Shown: one piece after another, positions 25,836-34,369 of the stretch
Numbering within the stretch: the first letter of the stretch is position 1
Layout of the letters: each line of letters opens with the position of its first letter
Source: Sphingobium sp.
Lineage (GTDB): Bacteria > Pseudomonadota > Alphaproteobacteria > Sphingomonadales > Sphingomonadaceae
Assembly (NCBI GenBank): GCA_017744605.1
Contig: JAGIAZ010000011.1
Span: 24,634-88,633 of the forward strand
Length of the DNA stretch: 64,000 bases
Reading direction: 5' to 3'
The notes under the pieces: model-generated
The model's input: only the letters and a program-made list of their open reading frames with translations
What the model was told of the DNA's origin: nothing
The model's database searches: none
Program-made: the position numbers and the translations under genes

Positions 25836-26990
25836 ATGAACAGAACCATAGCCGCATTGGGCACCACTATTTTCGAGACGATGTCGCAACGTGCCCGAAA
25901 CGGTGATGTGATCAATCTCGGGCAGGGGTTTCCCGATGAGCAGGGACCGCGCGAATTGCTCGAGGCGGCGGCCAAGGCTGTCCTCGATCGATCCAGCCAA
26001 TATCCGCCCATGCGCGGTGTGCCGGAGTTGCGTGCCGCTGTGGCCGCTTATTATGCGCGAGAGCAGGCGCTCGATCTTGCCGATGACGAGATCGTCGTCA
26101 CCTCCGGCGCGACCGAGGCGATCGCCGCCACGCTAATGGCGCTGCTAGAACCGGGCGACGAAGTCATCGTCGTGCAACCACTTTACGATGCCTATGTGCC
26201 GCTGATCGAGCGCTTCGGCGGCGTGCCCCGATTCGTCAGTCTCGTTCCGCCGGACTGGCGCCTTCCGCTTGGCGCGATCGCGGCGGCCATTTCGTCGCGT
26301 ACGCGCGTCATCATGCTGAATACGCCCCATAATCCGACCGGAAGCATGGTGCAGCCTTCAGACTGGACTCTCTTGTCGCGACTCTGCGTGAAGCATGATC
26401 TGACGATCATATGCGACGAGGTCTGGGAAGCGATGATCTTCGACGGCAGTCGCCATGTCTCGCCGCTTGCGATCCCGCAGTTGCGTGAACGCAGTGTCAA
26501 GATCGGGTCGGCCGGCAAGATCTTCTCGCTGACTGGTTGGAAGGTCGGCTGGGCCTGCGCAGCGCCGCGCATCGCCGGAGCGATCGCCAAGGCGCATCAG
26601 TTCCTGACGTTCACGACGCCGCCGTCCCTGCAATGGGCAGTCGCCGAAGGTCTGCAACGCCCGTCGGATTGGCACGTGGCGCATCGCGATGGGCATGCGG
26701 ACGGGCGCACACGGCTTGTGGAGGGCCTGCGCTCGGCCGGCTACGCAGCGACCGCTGGGCCTGCGACCTGGTTTATCCATGTCGATCTGGCCGCATCAGG
26801 CATCGCGCTCACCGATGTCGCGTTTTGCGAAAGGCTGATCACGGATGGCGGTATCGTATCGATCCCGTTTTCCGCCTTCTATGCGCAAGAACCCGAAACC
26901 GGCCATGTTCGCTTCTGCTTCACCAAGCACACGCATGTGCTGGACGAGGCGCTGAAACGTCTCGCCCGGTTCAGGACAACGCTTGGTTAG
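25836..26990 (+). CDS. PLP-dependent aminotransferase, class I/II (YbdL/kynurenine-aminotransferase-like)
   Basis: 384 residues. Fold type I features are present: NLGQGFPDE near the N terminus, TSGATEAIAA (cofactor phosphate site), NTPHNPTG, and SAGKIFSLTGWKVGW with the PLP lysine at Lys228. The pattern fits the methionine/kynurenine/glutamine-transaminase group. Start at 25836 (MNRTIAALGTTIFETM), the usual beginning of the family; a longer frame from 25776 has a poor N terminus. First chromosomal gene after the island. Its closeness to sulfite-oxidising genes hints at a sulfur amino acid substrate, but the sequence does not prove this. Confidence 0.9.
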   Translation: MNRTIAALGTTIFETMSQRARNGDVINLGQGFPDEQGPRELLEAAAKAVLDRSSQYPPMRGVPELRAAVAAYYAREQALDLADDEIVVTSGATEAIAATLMALLEPGDEVIVVQPLYDAYVPLIERFGGVPRFVSLVPPDWRLPLGAIAAAISSRTRVIMLNTPHNPTGSMVQPSDWTLLSRLCVKHDLTIICDEVWEAMIFDGSRHVSPLAIPQLRERSVKIGSAGKIFSLTGWKVGWACAAPRIAGAIAKAHQFLTFTTPPSLQWAVAEGLQRPSDWHVAHRDGHADGRTRLVEGLRSAGYAATAGPATWFIHVDLAASGIALTDVAFCERLITDGGIVSIPFSAFYAQEPETGHVRFCFTKHTHVLDEALKRLARFRTTLG

Positions 26991-27196
26991 CATTTGCCGT
27001 GGCGATGCCGCATCTTCCGAAATGGAATATGGAAAGTCCGAAAGACCATAAGAAGGTTTTGGAAGAAAGAGTGCAGCCGTGGCGCAGATCGCGCTGCCAT
27101 ATGATTTTCAGTGCTATTGATATGGCGACAATTCGGTTCTTGTAGCCAGGATCCGAGGACTAACCGTTGCGCGAAATATCGCTTCGGGGAGTTCTC

Positions 27197-28525
27197 ATGT
27201 CCAAAGTCCAGATTCGCAATCGCAGTGCCGTGGTTCGCCGCCTTGGGAGTTCGGCCATAGTGCTGCTTGCTCTTGCCTCGACGACCCAGACGGCTGTCGC
27301 TCAGGCGGTGGTTCCGGCTCAGGCGCAAACCCCTGCCAGCGCCATCCCGGTCCTGAGCCGCGCTCAGATCGACGCGCTGCTGGCGACGCCGGACAAGGTG
27401 GTTTTCCTTGATGTGCGGCGGGCCGACGAGATCGAGACGATCGGCGGCTTTCCGGTCTTCCTCAATATCCAGAATTCCGAACTCGACCGCTTTCTCGGCT
27501 TCATCCCGCGGGATCGCCAGATCGTGACCATCTCCAACCATGCGCATCGCGGCCAGGCAGCCGGCGAACTGCTGAAGGCCAAAGGCTTCACTGTCGCGGG
27601 CGCGGTCGGCGTGCAGGATTATGAGGAGCAGGGCGGCACGCTCTACGGCAGGAAGGTCGTGACGCCGGCCATTGATGGCGTGGTGAAGGCCGGCACCCGG
27701 GTCGAGGTCGTTCGCGAAGGCTTCGACGGCACCGAAGGCCCGGTCGGGCTGCCGGACGGCTCGATCCTGTTCACGGAAAATCGCGCTGACCGCATCGTCC
27801 AGGTCGGCGCCGACGGGAAGATCTCCACGTTCGCGGAGAAGACCGGTTCCGCCAACGCATTGGCAATCACGGGCAAGGGTGAAATCCTGGCGGTTCAGAC
27901 CGCGCCATCGGCAATCGCGGCCATCAAGCCCACGCCCAAGGTCTGGGCCGCCAATTTTGGCGGTAAGCCGTTCAATCGTCTCAACGACCTCGCATTTGCC
28001 AGGGCGGGCGATGTCTATTTCACGGACCCCGGTGCTGCACCGACCTCGGCCGCCGAAAGCCCGAGGACGGGCCTGTATTGGCTCGACCGCAAGGGCAAGG
28101 TCAGCCTCGTTGCCGATGATATCCGGCGCCCCAATGGCGTGGCGCTGAGCCCGGACGAGAAGACGCTCTACGTCGCCAATACCGGTGGTGAATATGTGAT
28201 CGCTTATACCGTCCGCCCAGACGGCAGCCTCACGGACCGGCGCAATTTCGCCAAGCTCGCCGGCTTCAAGGAGTCGCCGACCGGTCCGACGAGCGGCGCG
28301 GACGGTCTTGTCGTGGATTCGGCGGGGCGCCTCTATGTCGCCAGCCTGCCGGGCATTCAGGTCTTCGGCTCCGACGGTGCCGCGCTCGGTATCATCCCGC
28401 TACCCAAGCAGCCCCAGAACCTTGCCTTCGGCGGCAAGGACCGTTCGGCGCTTTATGCCGTGGGCCGCGGCTCCGTCTACCGCATCGCCACCCAGACGCG
28501 CGGCGTCGATCGCCCGGGCAAGTGA
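27197..28525 (+). CDS. secreted rhodanese-like / SMP-30 beta-propeller fusion
   Basis: 442 residues with a signal peptide (about 1-36, ending TTQTAVAQA). Residues about 50-150 form a rhodanese-like domain (VVFLDVRRADEIETIGGF), but where the active cysteine loop should be is TISNHAHRGQAA, with Asn in place of Cys, so sulfur transfer is unlikely. Residues about 165-435 are an SMP-30/gluconolactonase propeller (GTEGPVGLPDGSILFTE, RRPNGVALSPDEKTLYVANT). It probably hydrolyses or binds a lactone-like compound in the periplasm. Start at 27197 with GGGGAG upstream. It is followed 38 bases later by a TonB receptor gene, likely one operon. Confidence 0.85.
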   Translation: MSKVQIRNRSAVVRRLGSSAIVLLALASTTQTAVAQAVVPAQAQTPASAIPVLSRAQIDALLATPDKVVFLDVRRADEIETIGGFPVFLNIQNSELDRFLGFIPRDRQIVTISNHAHRGQAAGELLKAKGFTVAGAVGVQDYEEQGGTLYGRKVVTPAIDGVVKAGTRVEVVREGFDGTEGPVGLPDGSILFTENRADRIVQVGADGKISTFAEKTGSANALAITGKGEILAVQTAPSAIAAIKPTPKVWAANFGGKPFNRLNDLAFARAGDVYFTDPGAAPTSAAESPRTGLYWLDRKGKVSLVADDIRRPNGVALSPDEKTLYVANTGGEYVIAYTVRPDGSLTDRRNFAKLAGFKESPTGPTSGADGLVVDSAGRLYVASLPGIQVFGSDGAALGIIPLPKQPQNLAFGGKDRSALYAVGRGSVYRIATQTRGVDRPGK

Positions 28526-28563
28526 CCCTCGTTCGGTCCAAATCTCATTCTGAAAGAACAAAA

Positions 28564-30996
28564 ATGTCGTTGAACAACCTTGGCCGTCGTCTTTCTTCGC
28601 GGCCTGCCAATTTTCTCCACGTGCTGTCCGCCGGTTTGCTGCTCTCGGCAGCTTCGGGCGCCTACGCCCAGGCAGGGGAGGCATCGACCGACCCTTCAGC
28701 CTCAGACCATGACGAAAGCTTGCCCATCGTCGTGACCGCCCGCAATCGCGACGAGCGGCTGCAGGACGTGCCGATCCCGATTTCGGTGCTGAATGGCGAC
28801 CAGATCGCCACGCAACGGGTGTTCAACATCTCGGACCTTGCCCAGCGGGCGCCCGGCCTGACCGCCACGACCCCCAATGCCCGTCGCACTGGTGTTTCGC
28901 TGCGCGGCATCGGCAAGACGAGCGGCAATGACAATATGGAAGCAGCGGTCGGCGTGATCGTCGATGATGTCTTCCTCGATCATGTCGGCATGACCTATCA
29001 AGACTTCACCGACCTCCAGCAGGTCGAGATCCTGCGCGGTCCCCAGGGCACGCTGCTGGGCAAGAACACGTCGCTCGGCGTCATCAAATATACGAGCAAG
29101 GCACCCAGTTTCACGCCCGTGGGCACGGCCGAGGTCGAGGGCGGGCTGTCCACGCCGGCGTTCAAGGCGCGTGTGTCGTTTTCGGATGCGCTGGTCGCGG
29201 ACAAGCTCGCTTTTCGCGCATCCGTCTCGGTCGACAAGCAGGATGGCGACATCATCAATGTGAACGCGGCCTATGGCGGTCGCTGGCACGAACGCGACCG
29301 CTGGGCTGGCCGGTTCCAACTTCTGTTCACGCCGACGGACGATCTTTCATTCAAGTTGAACCTCGACGGCGCGGAAACGCATGAGAACAGCAACACCAAG
29401 CCGTTCATGATCGATCCGGCCACGCTGAATGACGGATCGGCGCGTACGACGACATACACGACCCGCCTCTCGCGCGGCTATTTCGGCGGCTACAAGCCTA
29501 TCATCGGCTCCTGGACGACGATCGACATCGACCAGGCGCTGCCGCTGATCACGCGCAACTATGGCGCTTCTCTCGTTACGACCTGGGATCTGGGTGGGAT
29601 CGAACTCAAGTCGATCACGGCGGCGCGCAAATTCCACTTTGACGCCAATAATGATAATGAGCAGACCCGTTTCGCGATCGCCCGCGGCGGCACGCTGGTC
29701 AACACGGAACAATATTCCGAGGAACTGCGCGCGAGCGGCAATATCACCCCGACGCTCGATTATCAGGCCGGCGTCTATTTCTTCAAGATCCTGACAGACA
29801 CGAACAGCCGCAACCTGTTCGGCAAGGATGCAGGCGCCTTCTACGCGACGAACGCCCAATATAACGCGCTGATCGCCACGCCCGCGCTGCTCCAGCAGTC
29901 GCTGAACAACACGTTGTCGATCGTCAACCAGCATCCGGTTTCGACCAGCCAGGCTGTTTTCGCACAACTGAACTGGAAGGCGACCGAGCGGTTCACGATC
30001 ACCGCGGGTATCCGCTATACGCGTGAGCAGAAGACCAGCACCACCCGCCGCGACCTCAGCTTCGCCGACGGCTCGCCGCTGGTATCGACGGGCAATGCGA
30101 ACGCGGATGCCATCCGCCTTGCGCAACTGAGCACGCCCTATGCGACGATCGTCGGCGATCCCATTCACGCTGGCGCCGTCTCCTGGCTCATCAACCCCAG
30201 CTACCATCTCTCGCGCGACGTGCTCATCTATGCGTCGGCGAGCGGCGGCGGAAAGTCGGGTGCGGTCGCATTCGACAACACGGGCGCACGCCGCAATGTG
30301 AAGCCCGAAAAGACCACCGATTTCGAGCTTGGTATCAAGGGCCGGTTCTTCGGGGCGCTGTGGCTCAACGCCAATCTCTTCTATACGAAGGTGCGTGACT
30401 ATCAGGCGACGACGAGCATCCCTGATGCGACGTCGTCCACGGGCTATAGTTCGGTGCTGGGCAATATCCCGGGCCTGCGTGCCCAGGGAGTCGAGGTGGA
30501 CGGCGCGCTGGACGTGACCAAGGGGTTCACGATCAATTTCGGCGGGTCGTATAACGACGCGACCTACACCGACTGGTCGACCGCCACCTGCCCGCGCTCC
30601 TATCCGACCACGGTGGCTGTCTGCAACAACACGGGCAAGCAGATCGTCGGCGCGCCGAAATGGACGGCGATCTTGGGTTTCGACTTCAGGCGCGAGATCG
30701 GGGGCTCGGGCGTTTCGCTCCATGCCTTCGCTAACGACAGCTACAAGTCGGGCCACAATCTTGAGCAACTGCTCTCGCCCTACGGCTGGCAGAAGGCTTA
30801 CCATCTGACCGATGCGGGCATCGGCATCGTCACAAGGATCGCCGGCGCCGAGACCGAACTCAGCCTGGTCGGCAAGAATATCTTCGACACGCAGTATACG
30901 ACCAGCGTCAACGACTTCAGCAACAATGCCCCGGTCGGTTACGATGGCATAGGCGCCCGTCGCTACATCGGCGTGCTGCTGCGCGCGAAGTTCTGA
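28564..30996 (+). CDS. TonB-dependent outer-membrane receptor
   Basis: 810 residues. Signal peptide to about residue 36 (SAASGAYAQA), then the plug with a TonB-box-like segment (LPIVVTARNRDERLQDVPI) and VEILRGPQGTLLGKNTSLG, then the beta-barrel ending in GARRYIGVLLRAKF with a terminal Phe. Imports a specific substrate across the outer membrane. No STN domain. Its neighbours are the SMP-30 fusion upstream and two secreted proteins of one family downstream (14 bases after), so these four probably handle one substrate. The substrate is unknown; it is the organic-substrate sphingomonad type rather than clearly a siderophore receptor. Confidence 0.92.
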   Translation: MSLNNLGRRLSSRPANFLHVLSAGLLLSAASGAYAQAGEASTDPSASDHDESLPIVVTARNRDERLQDVPIPISVLNGDQIATQRVFNISDLAQRAPGLTATTPNARRTGVSLRGIGKTSGNDNMEAAVGVIVDDVFLDHVGMTYQDFTDLQQVEILRGPQGTLLGKNTSLGVIKYTSKAPSFTPVGTAEVEGGLSTPAFKARVSFSDALVADKLAFRASVSVDKQDGDIINVNAAYGGRWHERDRWAGRFQLLFTPTDDLSFKLNLDGAETHENSNTKPFMIDPATLNDGSARTTTYTTRLSRGYFGGYKPIIGSWTTIDIDQALPLITRNYGASLVTTWDLGGIELKSITAARKFHFDANNDNEQTRFAIARGGTLVNTEQYSEELRASGNITPTLDYQAGVYFFKILTDTNSRNLFGKDAGAFYATNAQYNALIATPALLQQSLNNTLSIVNQHPVSTSQAVFAQLNWKATERFTITAGIRYTREQKTSTTRRDLSFADGSPLVSTGNANADAIRLAQLSTPYATIVGDPIHAGAVSWLINPSYHLSRDVLIYASASGGGKSGAVAFDNTGARRNVKPEKTTDFELGIKGRFFGALWLNANLFYTKVRDYQATTSIPDATSSTGYSSVLGNIPGLRAQGVEVDGALDVTKGFTINFGGSYNDATYTDWSTATCPRSYPTTVAVCNNTGKQIVGAPKWTAILGFDFRREIGGSGVSLHAFANDSYKSGHNLEQLLSPYGWQKAYHLTDAGIGIVTRIAGAETELSLVGKNIFDTQYTTSVNDFSNNAPVGYDGIGARRYIGVLLRAKF

Positions 30997-31009
30997 CGGG
31001 AGCCGCAGC

Positions 31010-31798
31010 ATGAGACGCAAACATCTCCTGTCGCTCGCCGCGCTGATGTTGCTGGCGGCGGGACCGCAGGCCGCATACAGCCAGAAAGTCAAAGCCGCGA
31101 AGGCCGACAATATTCCCCGCCTCGCTAACGGCAGGCCTGACTTTTCCGGAATCTGGCAGACGCTGAGCGAGGCCGACTATGACCTCGAACCCCATGCCGG
31201 GCGGAGGGATGCACCGCCCGGTCCAGGGGTGGTGGACGGCAGCGAACTGCCCTACAAGCCGGACGCGCGGGCGCAGAAGGAGCGGAATTTTGCGGTGCGG
31301 GCGACCGACGATCCTCGTCTGCACTGCTATATCCTGGGCGTGCCGCGCAGCGTCTATTATCCGGCGCCCTTCCAGATCTTTCAACGGGACCGAGACCTCA
31401 CGCTGGTCCATCAGTTCGGCCATCAGGTGCGGACGATCCACACCAATGGCACGCTGCATCCGAAGGAAGCCGATCAGCAGTTTTGGCTCGGTGATTCCCG
31501 CGGCCGTTGGGAAGGGGACGCGCTCGTCGTCGACGTGACCGATTTCAACGACGTCACCTGGCTGGACCGCGCGGGCAATTATCACAGCCCGGACATGCAT
31601 GTGACCGAGACGTGGCGCTTCGTCGATCACGACACGATTTCCTACACCGCGATAGTCGAGGACCCTCAGGTCTACACAAAGCCCTGGACGATCAACGTCC
31701 TGCTCAATCGTCGGCGCGAGAAGAACTTCGAGCTGATCGAGGATTACTGCTTCACGCTCCGTTACGACAAATTCTACCCGAACAAGGCTGAAAAATGA
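31010..31798 (+). CDS. secreted protein of uncharacterised family (paralogue 1)
   Basis: 262 residues with a signal peptide (1-25, ending QAAYSQ). Family signature RPDFSGIW near the N terminus and SRGRWEGDALVVDVTDFND, HVTETWRFVD and DPQVYTKPWTI in the C-terminal half. Proteins with this pattern are common in sphingomonads and acidobacteria beside TonB receptors; their activity is not known to me. Its stop overlaps the next gene, which encodes a relative. Possibly a periplasmic binding or processing protein for the imported compound. Confidence 0.75.
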   Translation: MRRKHLLSLAALMLLAAGPQAAYSQKVKAAKADNIPRLANGRPDFSGIWQTLSEADYDLEPHAGRRDAPPGPGVVDGSELPYKPDARAQKERNFAVRATDDPRLHCYILGVPRSVYYPAPFQIFQRDRDLTLVHQFGHQVRTIHTNGTLHPKEADQQFWLGDSRGRWEGDALVVDVTDFNDVTWLDRAGNYHSPDMHVTETWRFVDHDTISYTAIVEDPQVYTKPWTINVLLNRRREKNFELIEDYCFTLRYDKFYPNKAEK

Positions 31799-32808
31799 TG
31801 CGCAAGACTCTTGCCGCCATGGTCTTCGTCACTGGCATCGCCGGCTCGGCTTCGCAGCTCTTCGCCCAGGACCAGACTGCATCGGCCCCGAAACCCGACC
31901 CGGGTTTGACGTCGGCCTTTAATCCGGCCGGGGGTGACGATCAGTGGGCCAGGACCGTCCCGGTCATAGCCTCGGAAGCCTGGAAGGGGCCGCGCACGGC
32001 CGACGGCCAGCCCGACATAGCCGGCTTCTACTCCAACACGATCGGCAATCATGCCAACTTCACCGATCCGCAGGCTGGCCCTCCCGGCGAGCCTTCCCGT
32101 GCGTCGAAGCTGCCGCGCGAACAACGCGCGCCGAGCCGCGTTTCCGATCCGCCGGATGGTCAGATTCCCTATCTGCCCGCCGCACGAGCGGCGCAGGAAG
32201 ATTTCGCCAGGAACTTTGCGACGCCGACGCACGCCTGGCACATCGAGCCGCTGGCGCGCTGTGCGCCGGCCGGCGTTCCCAAATCCTTCATGTGGCACGG
32301 CTTCGAGATCCGCCAATATCCGGACTCCATTGTGTTGCTGTTCGATTCCGGCACGCGGATCATCCATCTGGACAAGTCGCCGCATCTTCCCAGCGCGGTG
32401 AAACTCTGGAACGGGAATTCCCGCGGTCATTGGGAGGGCAATACCCTCGTCGTCGAGGTCACGAACAACAACGGCAAGGCCATGTTCGGTCGCTATGGCG
32501 ATTTCATGAGCGAGAATGCGACGGTCACCGAGCGCTATGTGTTCGACAACAACCGCCAGCGCTTCAACTATGTCGCGACCTTCACCGATCCAACCGTCTA
32601 TTCGCGACCATGGACAGCGACGATTCCGGTCCGGCATTACACCGAGGCCGACAAGACCGACGACTGGCACTATGATGTGAGTGAAGCCAATCTGCCGGGC
32701 AAGCCGTTGCTGCACGAGAAGATGGAACGGCCCTGCGTCGAGAATAACGGTCCCTCCGATGGCGGCATTTTCGACCTGCCGCCCAATGGACCCGTTATCG
32801 ATCGCTGA
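31795..32808 (+). CDS. secreted protein of uncharacterised family (paralogue 2)
   Basis: 337 residues with a signal peptide ending about residue 24 (SASQLFAQD). Same family as the preceding protein: SRGHWEGNTLVVEVTNNNG, ATVTERYVFD and DPTVYSRPWTAT align with its C-terminal half. The N-terminal part is longer. Start overlaps the upstream stop by 4 bases. Two relatives in tandem may form a heteromer or act on successive intermediates. Convergent with the cytochrome gene, separated by a palindromic hairpin. Confidence 0.75.
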   Translation: MMRKTLAAMVFVTGIAGSASQLFAQDQTASAPKPDPGLTSAFNPAGGDDQWARTVPVIASEAWKGPRTADGQPDIAGFYSNTIGNHANFTDPQAGPPGEPSRASKLPREQRAPSRVSDPPDGQIPYLPAARAAQEDFARNFATPTHAWHIEPLARCAPAGVPKSFMWHGFEIRQYPDSIVLLFDSGTRIIHLDKSPHLPSAVKLWNGNSRGHWEGNTLVVEVTNNNGKAMFGRYGDFMSENATVTERYVFDNNRQRFNYVATFTDPTVYSRPWTATIPVRHYTEADKTDDWHYDVSEANLPGKPLLHEKMERPCVENNGPSDGGIFDLPPNGPVIDR

Positions 32809-32823
32809 AAGGGAAGGCGAAGT

Positions 32824-32839
32824 CGGGGCAATTGCCCCG
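32824..32839. terminator. hairpin between convergent genes
   Basis: CGGGGCAATTGCCCCG is a perfect 16-bp palindrome lying 15 bases after one stop codon and 11 bases before the other (32850), followed by GCTCGTTGTTT. Likely a bidirectional terminator. Confidence 0.5.
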
Positions 32840-32849
32840 GCTCGTTGTT

Positions 32850-33161
32850 TCAGCCGAATTTCTTCGCGAGAATCTCAGCGACCTTGTTCGCGTCGGGCTG
32901 TTCAACCGGCGCCTTGTAGACCGTGATCATTTTGTTCACCGCGTCACGCCAGAATTGATCACCCTTTCCGCGCGGCTGCGTCACGATATAGTCGAGGGAG
33001 TGACAGGCTGTGCAATTGTTGCGCACGACCTCCGCGTCGGCGCCGGCGAGTTCGGCAGGCGGTGTGGTTTCGGCGCCAAGCGCATAAGTGACCGGACGCG
33101 CGCCGCAAGCAACGCCGACCAGCGACGCGGCGACTGCGAGCGTGGCAAAGGAGCGGTTCAT
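32850..33161 (-). CDS. c-type cytochrome, SorB-like electron acceptor of sulfite dehydrogenase
   Basis: 103 residues. An N-terminal export signal (FATLAVAASLVGVACG) is followed by a heme c site CTACH at 50-54. A Met in NKMITVY (about 81) is a candidate axial ligand. The gene overlaps the end of the molybdenum sulfite oxidase gene (ATGA), the same order as sorA-sorB of Starkeya novella. It would accept electrons from sulfite oxidation in the periplasm and pass them to the respiratory chain. Confidence 0.85.
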   Translation of the reverse strand: MNRSFATLAVAASLVGVACGARPVTYALGAETTPPAELAGADAEVVRNNCTACHSLDYIVTQPRGKGDQFWRDAVNKMITVYKAPVEQPDANKVAEILAKKFG

Positions 33162-34369
33162 AGGGCCTCCAGCGTCACTGTTTCGACGACGTTGCGCATA
33201 TAGCCAGCCGGCTGCCAGAGAGGCTGGAGCGGCTGGCTTTCTCCGTCCGCGCCGAACGCGCGGACCTTCACGCGGTGAGAGCCCTTCGCAAGGGTCAGGC
33301 GCGTGCGCCACTCGCGGAAGGAATAGCGGCCCAGATCCTGCCCCAGGGCGGTCTCCTTCCAGCTCGCGCCGTCGTCGGTCGAAATCAGGACGCGCGCAAT
33401 GCCACTGCCGCCATTGAAGGCAATGCCTTTGAGGTCGAGCGCCGAGCCCGCCTTGACGACCTGCCGATCCTGGTGGCTCGTCAGGAAGGCGCGGATGTTG
33501 AATCGTCCGATCGGCTTCGTCTTGTCGGGTTTTCCGCCGGGCGCCACGCAATGACAGTCATTGTCGGGAACGCGATAGGCGGTTTTCATCCAATATCCGT
33601 CGAAGTCGGCATCGACCACGTTGATCTCGTTCAGATGCTTGACCCAGTAAGTGCCGTAATAGCCCGGCACGACCAGCCGCAGCGGAAAACCGTTGAGGAA
33701 GGGCAGGGGCGCGCCATTCATGGCATAAGCGATCATCACCTCTCCATCGCGTGCGTGATCGATGTCGAGCGCCTTGACGAAGTCGGGGATGGTGTCGACC
33801 GGGGGATTGTCGAGGCCATTGAATGTGACCTGGCGCGCGCCGATGCGAACGCCAGCACGATCGAGCAGTGCACGCAACGGCACGCCGCGCCAGCGCGCAT
33901 TGCCCATGGCGCCATTGCCGAGCTGGCCGCCGCCGACGCGCGGCTCGAAGAAGCCCCGACTGTTGCCCGAGCATTGATTGACTGCCACGAGGTCCTGGGA
34001 CGGATAGTCGCGCCGAAGCGAGGCCAGGGTCAATGAAAGCGGTGTCTCGACATGGCCGCCGATCGTGAGGCGAAACGTTTCGGGATCGATCGTCGTCGGT
34101 AGATCGGACAGATGATATCGGACGAAAAAGGCGTCGTTGGGGGTGAGAATATTCTCGCCGAACACGCTGAAGGGCGTCTCGAGCTGTGGCGGCCGGGCGG
34201 TCAGCCCGATCATCGGGCGTTTTTGCGGCAGGCGGACGAGCGGACGCCGGCCATTGGCGAAAGGCAACTGCACGGTAGCACTATGGGCCGCGGTCGACAC
34301 AGTCAGCAGCGACGCCGCCGCTCCGCCCAGCAATCCCCTTCGGCTTATCCGCAGCTCTTCCTCAATCAT
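33158..34369 (-). CDS. molybdopterin sulfite dehydrogenase catalytic subunit, SorA-like
   Basis: 403 residues. Tat signal ISRRGLLGGAAASLL at the N terminus, so it is exported folded with its cofactor. The molybdenum ligand is Cys133 in NQCSGNSRGFF, the sulfite-oxidase signature, and KHLNEINV and FNIRAFLTSH-type residues follow. The C-terminal dimerisation domain includes STDDGASWKETALG. Oxidises sulfite to sulfate, feeding the cytochrome encoded next. The start lies inside the last codons of the CysB-like gene. The pair plus regulator suggests sulfite is released by a nearby pathway. Related SoxC-type enzymes are an alternative. Confidence 0.85.
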   Translation of the reverse strand: MIEEELRISRRGLLGGAAASLLTVSTAAHSATVQLPFANGRRPLVRLPQKRPMIGLTARPPQLETPFSVFGENILTPNDAFFVRYHLSDLPTTIDPETFRLTIGGHVETPLSLTLASLRRDYPSQDLVAVNQCSGNSRGFFEPRVGGGQLGNGAMGNARWRGVPLRALLDRAGVRIGARQVTFNGLDNPPVDTIPDFVKALDIDHARDGEVMIAYAMNGAPLPFLNGFPLRLVVPGYYGTYWVKHLNEINVVDADFDGYWMKTAYRVPDNDCHCVAPGGKPDKTKPIGRFNIRAFLTSHQDRQVVKAGSALDLKGIAFNGGSGIARVLISTDDGASWKETALGQDLGRYSFREWRTRLTLAKGSHRVKVRAFGADGESQPLQPLWQPAGYMRNVVETVTLEAL

